The position numbers and the translations under genes are program-made. The notes under the pieces were generated by a model. It made no database searches. It worked only from the letters and a program-made list of their open reading frames with translations, and had not been told where the DNA came from. Positions 53,112 through 61,825 of a DNA stretch of 64,000 bases are shown piece by piece; position 1 is the stretch's first letter, and each line of letters starts with the position of its first letter. Origin of the DNA: Actibacterium pelagium (lineage in GTDB: Bacteria; Pseudomonadota; Alphaproteobacteria; Rhodobacterales; Rhodobacteraceae); assembly GCF_002285415.1 (NCBI RefSeq), contig NZ_NSBU01000007.1, positions 436,501-500,500 on the forward strand, given 5' to 3'.

Positions 53112-53137
53112 TCTCTTAGTTTGGCAATCAGCAATAG

Positions 53138-53165
53138 AAGGGCACCGTTTTACGGTGCCCTTTAC
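53138..53165 (+). terminator. Rho-independent terminator
   Basis: Stem AAGGGCACCGT/ACGGTGCCCTT (11 bp, TTT loop), running into TTACTATAT. It ends the LigI-TRAP-TAXI operon. Confidence 0.8.
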
Positions 53166-53415
53166 TATATTCTGAAAACAATTCGTTGTATTAGAAGCGT
53201 CAGCATTGAGAACTCAAAGAAGCATGGGCCCTTAAACAACTGAGCTTCTGGAGATCATGTGTGCAATTTCGGTTCTGAACTCAAACTAACGAAATCTCTG
53301 GCTCTATTGAGGGCGCTATCGCGTCAGTACCATTAATGTGTCAGGTCGCGATGTTTGCGTGCTTGAAGGGGTAAGATGTTGTTTTGGCTTCGCAGAGACC
53401 AAATGTGTGTGCGAA
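53166..53415. other. Intergenic, AT-rich, nothing recognised
   Basis: No gene, RNA or clear operator is seen. Composition becomes more AT-rich from here through 55.6 kb, matching the genes that follow and unlike the flanking operons. Confidence 0.5.
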
Positions 53416-54376
53416 ATGGACGACTATTCCTTACTTCATCGCCAGCCAGACCGAATTGCGGTTTATAAATCTTCGGATCGATTAGAGTGGAACGATGGTC
53501 TTGGCACGTGGTTCTCGGCAGACATCGAAACAATTCAGAAAATCCTTCGTGATCGAGAGGTGTTTCATGTGGTAAATTTTCGTTTGATTTATGAATCTTT
53601 CGCCGACAGGTTTGGGCTTGATTTTCGTCGTTTGGTCAAGGTCCTTGATCATGTGCCGCTTGGTCTGAACGGGGAAGAGCATATGGCAGAGCGGCGTGCC
53701 CAGACCCTCTATCTTAAGCAAGCGGTGCCTGACGCAGCCAAGGCTTTTGAAGAGACGTTTGACGAACATCTGACGCGTGTTCTGGATGCAGCGGGGGAAG
53801 CGGATTTTCTTACTGAAGTTTTGCTCCCCAGCAACACTGCAATGTTTTTTGAGTTGACCGGTTTGCCGGCTGAGAAAGACCAATTACGTGCCTCATGGTC
53901 GCAAATTTTTGACCGAAAAATTAGTCTGAACCGTCGCTTGAAGATCGACGCACAAGTTGCCGCTGCCCTTGAGCAGTTTCGCGAAGAGTTGTCGCCAGAC
54001 GACACACTTAGGCGCTTAGCGTTGAACATCGTTGGAGCGGACTCCATCATTGCCAGTTGCTCCGAATCCGTCGCCGCTGTCTTGCGCGCGCATCTAGGAC
54101 AGCGCTTGTGCGAGATGAATTGGCCAGAAGAAATGCCGCGAACAGGTGTGCCCTATGTCGATAGAATCGTCGCGCATAAGAGCCTTTTTTGGCGTAGGTG
54201 CGCATGTGTGCCTTGGCAAGGCGCTTTCCATGCGAGCTTGGCAGCATGTGTCGAGAACTCTTCGGCAGCAAACTGCGCGGATCGAACTGGTTGACTACCG
54301 TTACCGGCGCTCCGACCACTTATTCAACGCCCCAGAGGCCATGACAATCAAGGTGATTCATGAACGAAACAGCTAA
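53416..54376 (+). pseudogene. Cytochrome P450, damaged (frameshift and internal deletion)
   Basis: Frame 1 runs from the ATG at 53416 (MDDYSLLHRQP...) to about 54180 and holds the P450 N-terminal half, an I-helix-like NIVGADSIIASCSESV and an ExxR-like EMPR. The haem loop FFGVGAHVCLGKALSM then appears in the +1 frame (54182 on), ending at 54376. The meander of about 50 residues that should lie between is missing, so the gene looks inactivated by a non-triplet deletion near 54170. It overlaps the start of the ACP gene by 17 bases. A sequencing error would explain the frame but not the missing segment. Confidence 0.75.
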
Positions 54377-54620
54377 GGCACTGTACGAAATACTTTCGGA
54401 CTATGCGGCCAATCTGGTGGAGCCTAGTTCAGGGGTTGCTACGGCTGCTTTTCTTAAAACACATCTGGAAGATTTGAGCTTGGACAGTTTGGATGTTCTT
54501 GAAGTTGTGATGGCTATTGAGAATCGTTTCGAGATTGCGTTGGACGAGGACGAAGTGGCAATGACCAAGGTCGTCGGAGATTTTGCGGTGATGGTAGACA
54601 GGTTGTCTGCTGCAGCATGA
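54360..54620 (+). CDS. Acyl carrier protein-like
   Basis: 86 residues. The LSLDSLDVLEVVMAIENRFEI stretch is the ACP phosphopantetheine motif (Ser in DSL), with helices as expected and an acidic overall charge. It is not the housekeeping AcpP type (no GADSLD). It sits between a P450 remnant and an acyltransferase with tight overlaps, so it belongs to a small accessory lipid or acyl pathway. The loaded acyl group is unknown. Confidence 0.87.
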   Translation: MNETAKALYEILSDYAANLVEPSSGVATAAFLKTHLEDLSLDSLDVLEVVMAIENRFEIALDEDEVAMTKVVGDFAVMVDRLSAAA

Positions 54621-55495
54621 TTTCGGTCTTACGGTTTCTTGACGGGCTTGTGGGTTTGGTTCGGTTTCAGGTTGGGCGCGCAATTCTTGGAATCTATGCG
54701 TTAACGCTTTCGGGAAAGAGCGCAGAGCAAACCCACCTGCTTAAGTGGTCGCTGGCAAATAAGTTGTCTTTTCTTCTCAGGGGGCGAGAACTTTATGTAA
54801 ATCGGTATCGTTGTGCCTGGACCAACCATCTGGGAAATAGCTTTGCTCGTAGGCTTTTGAAGTCCTCGGGTGAACAGTCTTGGCTTTACGAACTGGACGG
54901 GGCTTCTCGTGCCTGCGGGTTAGCTTCAGAGACGGGGCCAGCATTGGTCATTGGCACTCATGTAAAAGTTGGCTTTGCCCGTCTCCACGTGTTGAAAGAG
55001 TTGGGCCATGACGTCGTTCAGATCGCAAAGCCGCGCCGCAATCCTAAAAAGGCTTTTGATGTCGTAAAGAAGACTGATTACATTTCGACCGATCAAGCAA
55101 CGTTACTTTCGATCCGAAAGGCGCTGAAAGAAGGGAAGTCGATTTCTGTTCTTGCAGATTTCACTCGAAGGGAAGCTTGTAGTCTTACCCACCAGCTTTA
55201 TCTAAGCTCGGCCATATTTGAGACAGCACACCTACTTGCGGCACCCGTATTGATAAGCACTTGCACGATGACTCGCGAAGGGCGCGTAAAAACCGTGTTC
55301 CGTTTGATTCAGAAAGGTGGAGAAAAGCGCCCGGTCGACGAGATGTTGGAAGAGTTTCGGGACTTTTTTGCAAAGTTCCAAGACGTGCCCCATGATTGGG
55401 AACTGGTGCGGGCACCGTCGGAAGTCGAGGGGCCTGAAAAGCAGCTTAATAACTTGTGTTTTTCACCCCGGAATCTGCTGCCTTCGTTCAAATAG
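54617..55495 (+). CDS. LpxL/HtrB-like (LPLAT) acyltransferase, atypical
   Basis: 292 residues; ATGA overlap with the ACP gene. It resembles lipid A acyltransferases: a hydrophobic N-terminus, LVIGTHVKVGFARL in place of motif I, DVVQIAKPRRNPKK, ALKEGKSISVLADFTRREA and FETAHLLAAPVLIS. The catalytic HX4(D/E) reads His115-VKVG-Phe120, so the acid is missing. It may use the neighbouring ACP as acyl donor. Whether it is active, or a relic like the P450, is open. Confidence 0.7.
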   Translation: MISVLRFLDGLVGLVRFQVGRAILGIYALTLSGKSAEQTHLLKWSLANKLSFLLRGRELYVNRYRCAWTNHLGNSFARRLLKSSGEQSWLYELDGASRACGLASETGPALVIGTHVKVGFARLHVLKELGHDVVQIAKPRRNPKKAFDVVKKTDYISTDQATLLSIRKALKEGKSISVLADFTRREACSLTHQLYLSSAIFETAHLLAAPVLISTCTMTREGRVKTVFRLIQKGGEKRPVDEMLEEFRDFFAKFQDVPHDWELVRAPSEVEGPEKQLNNLCFSPRNLLPSFK

Positions 55496-55561
55496 ACAAG
55501 TTTTGCCAGTAGCAATTGTAAGATTAAGTAGCCGGGCGGTCAGCGCCAATTCGCCCGGTAC

Positions 55562-55636
55562 AAGCGATTAGCTCTGTGGTAGAGCACTCCGTTCGCATCA
55601 AAGGTGTAAGGAGTTCAAACCTCTTTCCACCTACCA
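55562..55636 (+). tRNA. Degenerate tRNA-like sequence (tRNA-Ala CGC type)
   Basis: D-arm GCTC/GAGC, a CGC anticodon in loop TTCGCAT, a T-arm AGGAG/CTCTT with TTCAAAC, and 3' ACCA are present. The acceptor stem mostly fails to pair and the anticodon stem has two mismatches. It is probably a decayed tRNA-Ala copy. Confidence 0.45.
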
Positions 55637-55755
55637 AAATCCTTTAAAGGCGCGTCATGATGAGGGCGCGTTTTTCTTTTTTCGGGGTAGGGCGAAGAAA
55701 CTTGAAATCGGGGCTTGCACTCCCCCCGGATACCGCGCTATCAGGCACGCCGAAA

Positions 55756-55831
<76 letters not shown>

Positions 55832-55964
55832 TTCTCCCCCCAAGAAATAAAGAACGTCCGTAGAGGCACGCGATTTATGCGCTGGCCCGAGACGTTTTTG
55901 GCGCCGGCATTTGAGCAATTGGTTGAGGGCCGAACCGAAGCTCGTTGGGCCGAATCCTGAGACT

Positions 55965-56882
55965 TTAAAGCGTCGCCATCACGCGGGCCGGTTTTGTCTT
56001 TGGGGTAGTTCTGGCGCAGGGTCCATAGCGCGCTGGGTCGATGCTCAACTCTGGAAACAAGGTGGTGATTTCGTCGAGTTGGGGGCAGGGGAGAATAGAC
56101 AGGCTATAATCCGTTGGAAAAAAGCTTTCGGTCCACATGTTGTTCGACAAGACGACCTCGTGCCGGTCGAATAAGAAGTGGACATAATCGACCTGCTCTG
56201 TTCGCGGCCGGGTGACTCGCGTGTCATCTATTAATGAGATTGCGCTGACCAGAACCTCTGGTTCATCAAAAAGAAAGTCCGCCCGCCAATCGTCAATCAG
56301 AAGACGGTGTTGTGGGGACACCAAAAGGTCTCGGTCCGGGACACCTGCGCCGAAACTGTCCTTGCGGATCATTACAGGCCGCAACTTGGGGCTTTGTTGA
56401 AGAACTTGGGGCCCAAGGTGCCGTTGCCCAATCCACCGAATTTCCTGCATCCCGTTGTCTCGGGTCTGAACGAGATCTCCTATCTTCAGCAAGGATGCTG
56501 GTCGAAGCCCCGTAACCGTCTGGATTAGGGCCTCGGGTGTGAAGCAGACCACTCCACCGATATCGAGCTCAAAATCATTGCCAAGGTTTTCCCGAATGTC
56601 GGAGACGACTTGGCCTTCTTCGAAAATCGTCCCGTTGGTGGAAAATAGAGTGCCTTTGCCCCCATCCCCAACATACCCATAGAAAGTACCGCCGACATCG
56701 TTGCCCTGACTTCCATGGGCGACAAAATGAGAGTCCCACTCGTCATTCGAAATGGTTCCATCGCCATCTAGGTCGTCTATGTCGATGGTTAGAGGTTCCG
56801 TATAAACGCTGACGACGACCCACTCGCCTTTAATGCGTTGAATTTCCGCATAGGTGTAGGCGGGGAAGGTGACCTCTACCAC
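55965..56882 (-). CDS. Hint-domain (Hedgehog/intein-like) protein with EF-hand-like loop
   Basis: 305 residues. The N-terminal part has an EF-hand-like calcium loop (DIDDLDGDGTISNDEW, about 33-48). The C-terminal Hint_2 domain begins at GGVVCFTPEALIQTVTGLRPASLLKIGDLVQTRDNGMQEIRWIG, with the nucleophile Cys at about residue 112, and later SPQHRLLI and DYVHFLFDRHEVVLSNN. Such proteins are numerous in Rhodobacteraceae and often end secreted calcium-binding proteins. The stretch after the Hint domain is short. Self-processing is possible but not shown. Confidence 0.85.
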   Translation of the reverse strand: MVEVTFPAYTYAEIQRIKGEWVVVSVYTEPLTIDIDDLDGDGTISNDEWDSHFVAHGSQGNDVGGTFYGYVGDGGKGTLFSTNGTIFEEGQVVSDIRENLGNDFELDIGGVVCFTPEALIQTVTGLRPASLLKIGDLVQTRDNGMQEIRWIGQRHLGPQVLQQSPKLRPVMIRKDSFGAGVPDRDLLVSPQHRLLIDDWRADFLFDEPEVLVSAISLIDDTRVTRPRTEQVDYVHFLFDRHEVVLSNNMWTESFFPTDYSLSILPCPQLDEITTLFPELSIDPARYGPCARTTPKTKPARVMATL

Positions 56883-57242
56883 GCATCACACTCCTCGGGA
56901 CAATATACCCGATTCACGACTTTGGCAGGATGGAAACGGCCCATAGTTTGCAAGTCTTATAGTTTTGTGACGCTCGAAGTGTTCTTAAGTATAGTTTTTA
57001 ACTTCTTATAGAATATTTCTCGCCACCTTCCAAGAATGTGACCCGTTCTGCACATCAAGTGGGGTCTGCGGCAGAAAATCAGACGCTTCAAGGCCCTTTG
57101 GTTGCGCCGTTTGGTCATGGGCAAAGCAGGTTCGTGAAAAGAAAGATAAGAAATTGTCATCATCCGTTTCGAACCCGCTTGACGCCACCATCCGCCCCGC
57201 ATAAAACCCCCCTCACGCCGGGCAGAGCCCGGGTCATGCAGA
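56883..57242. other. Intergenic, no gene recognised
   Basis: Apart from the leader of the first tRNA-Asp, nothing is supported. Open frames here are short and have no ribosome site. Confidence 0.5.
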
Positions 57243-57319
57243 GCGGTTGTAGCTCAGTTGGTTAGAGTACCGGCCTGTCACGCCGGGGGTCGCGGGTTCG
57301 AGTCCCGTCAACCGCGCCA
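57243..57319 (+). tRNA. tRNA-Asp (anticodon GTC), copy 1
   Basis: Acceptor GCGGTTG/CAACCGC with G73 and CCA, anticodon stem CCGGC/GCCGG around CTGTCAC, T-loop TTCGAGT. 77 bases. Confidence 0.97.
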
Positions 57320-57351
57320 CTGCATACCCGAGACGGTCCCGAGCGAGATGC

Positions 57352-57428
57352 GCGGTTGTAGCTCAGTTGGTTAGAGTACCGGCCTGTCACGCCGGGGGTC
57401 GCGGGTTCGAGTCCCGTCAACCGCGCCA
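57352..57428 (+). tRNA. tRNA-Asp (anticodon GTC), copy 2
   Basis: Identical over all 77 bases to copy 1, 32 bases downstream. The spacers before the two copies differ, so only the tRNA body is conserved. Confidence 0.97.
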
Positions 57429-57450
57429 CTTTTTACCTGAAAATCAAAAC

Positions 57451-58188
57451 TCAGTCGTAGGTGTAGCCTATTTCGGCTTCCATCTGCAGGTTCAACTGAT
57501 CCAGCAGAAACTCTCGGTCTTCGATGGTAATGGCGTCAGGGGTTTCCGGACGGTCATCTACAAGCGCTTTGAATTTAGAGCCGAGCCGTTGCTTGATCGG
57601 ACGGAAGGGTTCCGGATCCGGCAGGGCGAACCCATCGCTGACTTTTTGCAGGAAACCTTCCGGATCAGCCAGAACAGCTTCCATCCTTACCATCAGCAAG
57701 TTCACATTGCGGTTGCGGAATCCTAGATGCGCGCGGTGTTTGCTGTTGCGCATCGAAACCAAGTTACGGAACCGTTTGCCGGTTATCGGATGCCTGTCCA
57801 GCTGAAGATCCATCATCTGTGTGCCGGGGGCGGTCCATGGAAAGGCGTCTTCGCGGTCGACCACGCTGTCCCAACGGGCTCGGATAAAGTCGCTGAAATC
57901 CAATTTCTGCATCGCTGGTGAGCAGTGCCAAGGCTTGGTATGCATCGAGCGCAGCCAATCTTCGGCGTTGCGGAAACAAACGATGATCAGATGCTCTGGC
58001 GCCACGCCGGGCATGGATGGGAAACCGTGTTTCCAGCCGTAGTCATGAATCAGCTTCAGGTTCAGGTGCCGCATGACAAAGCGCCCAACAATATGGGTGC
58101 CGGTCGACCGCTCTCCGAAAATCTGGAACCGTGTCGGCGCGACCGTGTGGTTGCGATGAATTTCGATTCCCGAATCTTGAAGCGTCAT
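57451..58188 (-). CDS. Sulfotransferase-like P-loop protein
   Basis: 245 residues. FQIFGERSTGTHIVGRFVMRHL near the start looks like the PAPS-binding P-loop of sulfotransferases (GxRSTGT), and LIIVCFRNAEDWLRSMH resembles the second motif with the conserved Arg and Ser. No membrane helix or signal. It is divergent from a glycosyltransferase gene, so it may modify a surface glycan. Assignment rests on motifs only. Confidence 0.7.
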   Translation of the reverse strand: MTLQDSGIEIHRNHTVAPTRFQIFGERSTGTHIVGRFVMRHLNLKLIHDYGWKHGFPSMPGVAPEHLIIVCFRNAEDWLRSMHTKPWHCSPAMQKLDFSDFIRARWDSVVDREDAFPWTAPGTQMMDLQLDRHPITGKRFRNLVSMRNSKHRAHLGFRNRNVNLLMVRMEAVLADPEGFLQKVSDGFALPDPEPFRPIKQRLGSKFKALVDDRPETPDAITIEDREFLLDQLNLQMEAEIGYTYD

Positions 58189-58280
58189 GCCTGTACTCTT
58201 TTCAATCGTTCTTCATTGCGTCGTCTATCATGCGAGGGTAATCCTTTCTACGGCCAAGCAATAAACGGGCAGGTAAGACG

Positions 58281-59162
58281 ATGGCATCAGATGTTGCCGT
58301 TCTCACGATGGTGCGGGACGACGATTTTTTCCTCGAGAAATGGGTCGACTATTACGGGGGACTGTTTGGGCGATCGAACCTATATGTGATTAACCACGGA
58401 TATGAAGCCAGCGTCGACCGGATTGCTGAAGGCTGCAATATCATCGGCCTGCCGGGGGATCCGCATAAAGGTTTCGATAATAAGCGCTGGCGATTGCTGA
58501 GCGGTTTGACCAACGGCATCCGCACCTATTATCGGCACATCATCGTTGGCGATGTCGACGAATTTGTTATTGTGGATCCCGATGTCTCGCCGTCTCTTAA
58601 AGAGTTTCTTGCGCAGACCCCGACTGGGCAGGTTTTGACCCCGTTTGGCTTGGATGTCATGCACCGCCGTAAGGATGAACCCGAGGCGATCTCGCAAGAA
58701 CGGATAATTGGACCTCGCAGGTTCGTTCGAAAGTCGGTTTTCTACTCAAAACCATGTGTTCTGTCAGGCGGCGCGAAGATTGCGCGGGGCGGGCACTATA
58801 CGGATTTTGATAAACTGAATGTGCCAGAAGGTCTGTACATGCTGCACCTGAAGCACTGCGACTTTGACCTTTACCAAGACACTTTGGATCGTCGGAACAA
58901 GGTTGTGGATGACGTCCGCGGGAACAAGCCCAACCGCCCGGTGATGATGGGGGCGCATTGGTACCGCGAAAATCGCAACGACGATGAAATTTTTGCGAAG
59001 TTTGAGGAGATGCCAGTCGCTGATGGTTTTGATTTCTCGCCCGAGATCAAAGGCATGTATGAAAGCTGGCAACCACGTGGGAACACGCCTTTGTGGGAAT
59101 TCGGGAAGTTCAAAAATGATGTTCTGAATGAGCTTCCTGAAAGATTTTTTGGCATTATTTGA
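58281..59162 (+). CDS. Family 2-like glycosyltransferase
   Basis: 293 residues. VAVLTMVRDDDFFLEKWVDYYGGLFG is the start typical of glycosyltransferase family 2 members of the PF13704 kind, and IVGDVDEFVIVDP carries the DxD metal motif. Further conserved pieces: KRWRLLSGL, PRRFVRKSVFYSKP, ARGGHYTDF. It probably adds a sugar to a surface polymer or protein. No partner biosynthesis genes are nearby except the sulfotransferase-like gene. Confidence 0.82.
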   Translation: MASDVAVLTMVRDDDFFLEKWVDYYGGLFGRSNLYVINHGYEASVDRIAEGCNIIGLPGDPHKGFDNKRWRLLSGLTNGIRTYYRHIIVGDVDEFVIVDPDVSPSLKEFLAQTPTGQVLTPFGLDVMHRRKDEPEAISQERIIGPRRFVRKSVFYSKPCVLSGGAKIARGGHYTDFDKLNVPEGLYMLHLKHCDFDLYQDTLDRRNKVVDDVRGNKPNRPVMMGAHWYRENRNDDEIFAKFEEMPVADGFDFSPEIKGMYESWQPRGNTPLWEFGKFKNDVLNELPERFFGII

Positions 59163-59257
59163 CCAATCTTAAAATTAGGGTCCTTACACCGGTTTTCACC
59201 TTGGAAGCTGCAACCAAAGGCTGTTAACTCGCTTCAGTGATAGCTTTAGGGGTGTGT

Positions 59258-60079
59258 ATGTCTACTTTGAGACTTGTCGGCGATGCGTTTGGATCAATCA
59301 TTCGGAACCCGTTGCAGGCCCTTCGAATATCCTTGCCGGTTTGGGGGCTGGTGTTGCTGGCTTTCCTCGCCTTGATAGGGTTGCAGAACAGCGTCCCCGA
59401 CGCACCTACCTACGAGCAAATGCGGACCATCCAGCGCGTGGCCAATACCATTATTCATGGGTCATTTATGGGATTGATAGTCGCGACGGCTTGGGCCGCT
59501 GTCGCCTGGCATCGACACCGGCTTGTCGGCGAAAACGTTTTGGGGATCTTCCCACGTTTTCAGCTGAGTGCTGTCTATGGCTATGCTTGGCGTATTTTGA
59601 TGCTGATCTTGTTGTGTGCCATCTTTGTCCTGATTCCAGCCTTGGTGGTCGGAATCGTTATCGGGGTGAACCATATCGTTGTTGGAAACTTCAAACCGGC
59701 GTTGCACTCTGGCGCGGTGCACGTTGCATTCACGTTCTTGGTCACCACAGTCTTCACAAGTATGTTCCTGCGCTACGCGATGATCCTTCCTGCGAAAGCA
59801 GTGGGAGAAACCATTACTCTTAGCGAATCTTGGCGCCGGACCAGCGACCGAAGATTTTCGATCATCGGTATAGCGGTGTTCTACTCTGCGGCAACCTTGC
59901 TTTATGGCTATCTTAGCATCACTGCATCCGTCTTCGTCCAGCTATCGCAAATCCCAGCCTTGGCGTATGTTCAGGATATTTTCTTTCTGTTCGTTCAATG
60001 GATTCTTCTCATGCTTTCGGTAAGCATCCTGACGACCCTTTATGCTGAGAGCCGACCTGTTTTGCGCCTGAAGATGTGA
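59258..60079 (+). CDS. Integral membrane protein, unknown
   Basis: 273 residues from the ATG at 59258 (MSTLRLVGDAFGSIIRNP). Six membrane helices can be seen (about 30-50, 75-97, 118-142, 160-182, 208-230, 240-265). The start FGSIIRNPLQALRISLPVW and SESWRRTSDRRFSIIGIAV recall YciC/DUF-type membrane proteins. No function can be given. It converges on the peptidase gene. Confidence 0.75.
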   Translation: MSTLRLVGDAFGSIIRNPLQALRISLPVWGLVLLAFLALIGLQNSVPDAPTYEQMRTIQRVANTIIHGSFMGLIVATAWAAVAWHRHRLVGENVLGIFPRFQLSAVYGYAWRILMLILLCAIFVLIPALVVGIVIGVNHIVVGNFKPALHSGAVHVAFTFLVTTVFTSMFLRYAMILPAKAVGETITLSESWRRTSDRRFSIIGIAVFYSAATLLYGYLSITASVFVQLSQIPALAYVQDIFFLFVQWILLMLSVSILTTLYAESRPVLRLKM

Positions 60080-60089
60080 AGGTTTTCAG

Positions 60090-61463
60090 TTAACCCGCCA
60101 AGGCGTCCAGAACCCGAGCCCAGCTTCTGATACCTTTATGGAAGCTGCGCAGGTCGTATTTCTCATTGGGCGAGTGAATGGCGTCGTCGTCATTGCCGAA
60201 GCCGATCAGCATTGCGTCTGTTTCCAGGTACTCTTTGAAATAGCCAGCAATCGGGATGGACCCGCCACAGCCGACATAGGCTGCGGGTTTCGGCCATTCA
60301 TCGGACAGGGCCGCACGGGCTTGTTCGAACGCGGGCAACTCGATCGACATCTGTGCCGCGGGCGAGGCGCCGTGCGCGCTGAAACTTACTTCGCAGTCTG
60401 CGGGCAGTGCAGAGCGAACATAATCGCGGAAGGCCTTGCGGATGGCATGGGGGTCCTGGGTGCCAACAAGGCGGAAGCTGATCTTGGCGTGGGCTTCGCT
60501 GGGAAGGACGGTTTTGAAGCCCTCGCCAGTATAGCCACCCCAGATGCCGTTAACCTCGCAGGTGGGGCGGGACCAGATCATTTCTAACGGTGTGCGATCT
60601 GCTTCACCAGCGGGGGAGGACAGGCCGACCTCACCAAGGAACCCGTCGCTGTCAAAGCCAAGATCGCGCCATTGCTGGGCGACTTCGGCGGGCAATTCCG
60701 GAACACCGTCATAGAAGCCGGGCAGGGTGATCCGCCCCTGATCGTCATGCAGGCCCGCGATGACCTTTGACAGAACCCGGATCGGGTTCATGGCCGCGCC
60801 ACCGTACATGCCGGAATGCAGGTCCTTGTTGGGGCCGGTGATGGTCAGTTCTTCGCCCAGCAAACCGCGCAGCATCGTGGTGATTGCTGGGGTGTCGCGG
60901 TCAAAGAGACCGGTGTCACAGATCAGGGCGACGTCTGCACTCAGCTCGTCGGCGTTTTCTTTCATGAAAGGGATCAGGGACGGAGAGCCCGATTCCTCTT
61001 CGCCCTCAAAGAAGAACGAGATCTTGATCGGCAGTGAGCCATGCACAGCTTTCCATGCGCGGCAGGCTTCGACAAAGGTCATCAACTGGCCCTTGTCGTC
61101 GGATGAGCCGCGGCCGCGGATGACTTTACCCGCCGGAGTGTCTTCGATCTGCGGGTCAAACGGGTCGCGGTCCCACAGGTCCAACGGGTCAACAGGCTGC
61201 ACGTCGTAATGGCCATAGAACACGACATGAAGACCCGGTCCATCACCATGCGCTACCACCATCGGGTGGCCCGGTGTGCTGCGTTTGCTGGCATCGAACC
61301 CAAGCGAGCTCAATTCCGCCACCAGCCAATCGGCTGCGGCATCGCAGTCAGTTTTAAAAGCCGGATCGGTCGAGATTGACGGGATCCGCAATAGTTCGAG
61401 CAGGCGGTCGGTCGCCTCGGGCAATGTTTCGTCGATTTTGGCCAAAACGGGGGAAAGGGACAT
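60090..61463 (-). CDS. M20-family dipeptidase/metallopeptidase
   Basis: 457 residues. Di-zinc M20 motifs: HVVFYGHYDVQPVDP (His, Asp), GRGSSDDKGQLM (bridging Asp), FFFEGEEESGSP (catalytic Glu pair), ICDTG and IHSPNEKYDLRSF (last His). The lid domain runs about 205-360 (NKDLHSGMYGGA). Cytoplasmic; cuts dipeptides or related amides. Length normal for the CNDP/DapE-like dipeptidase group. Divergent from hemA. Confidence 0.92.
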   Translation of the reverse strand: MSLSPVLAKIDETLPEATDRLLELLRIPSISTDPAFKTDCDAAADWLVAELSSLGFDASKRSTPGHPMVVAHGDGPGLHVVFYGHYDVQPVDPLDLWDRDPFDPQIEDTPAGKVIRGRGSSDDKGQLMTFVEACRAWKAVHGSLPIKISFFFEGEEESGSPSLIPFMKENADELSADVALICDTGLFDRDTPAITTMLRGLLGEELTITGPNKDLHSGMYGGAAMNPIRVLSKVIAGLHDDQGRITLPGFYDGVPELPAEVAQQWRDLGFDSDGFLGEVGLSSPAGEADRTPLEMIWSRPTCEVNGIWGGYTGEGFKTVLPSEAHAKISFRLVGTQDPHAIRKAFRDYVRSALPADCEVSFSAHGASPAAQMSIELPAFEQARAALSDEWPKPAAYVGCGGSIPIAGYFKEYLETDAMLIGFGNDDDAIHSPNEKYDLRSFHKGIRSWARVLDALAG

Positions 61464-61825
61464 GGGGTCATCCAGTATTTTGAGGTTGCGCCAAACCTAT
61501 CATCCGGCTGCGTGCTGTCCAGACCGACTGGACGTCAGCGGCGCCAAACGCGTGGCCGGGCGGTCAAACCAATGACATAACGGTGTCGGCCAGCCGTCAG
61601 AGATTCGAAGATTTACCGGCTATTTTGCACTACAATGGTTCAGTAGCAGTCGGATTTAAGCGCATTCCGAAGCGTAACCCGCGACAACATGGTACAGCTA
61701 AGAGAGTTTATCCAAAGAGCTAAATGTGGCATCAGAGACTAATAATTTCTTGAAGTTGCCCCTTACGGGATGCCAAGGAAGACGGAAGGCGTCGCCAGCA
61801 ATCGGCGATTAGAAGGAGACACGCG
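61464..61825. other. Divergent promoter region of M20 peptidase and hemA
   Basis: 362 bases without a gene. No FNR-type box, terminator or riboswitch was recognised. A clear ribosome site AGAAGGAG (61811-61818) serves hemA. Confidence 0.5.

Noticed and set aside
61464-61825. FnrL site upstream of hemA, as in Rhodobacter
   Set aside because: No TTGAY-N4-ATCAA match was found in this interval.
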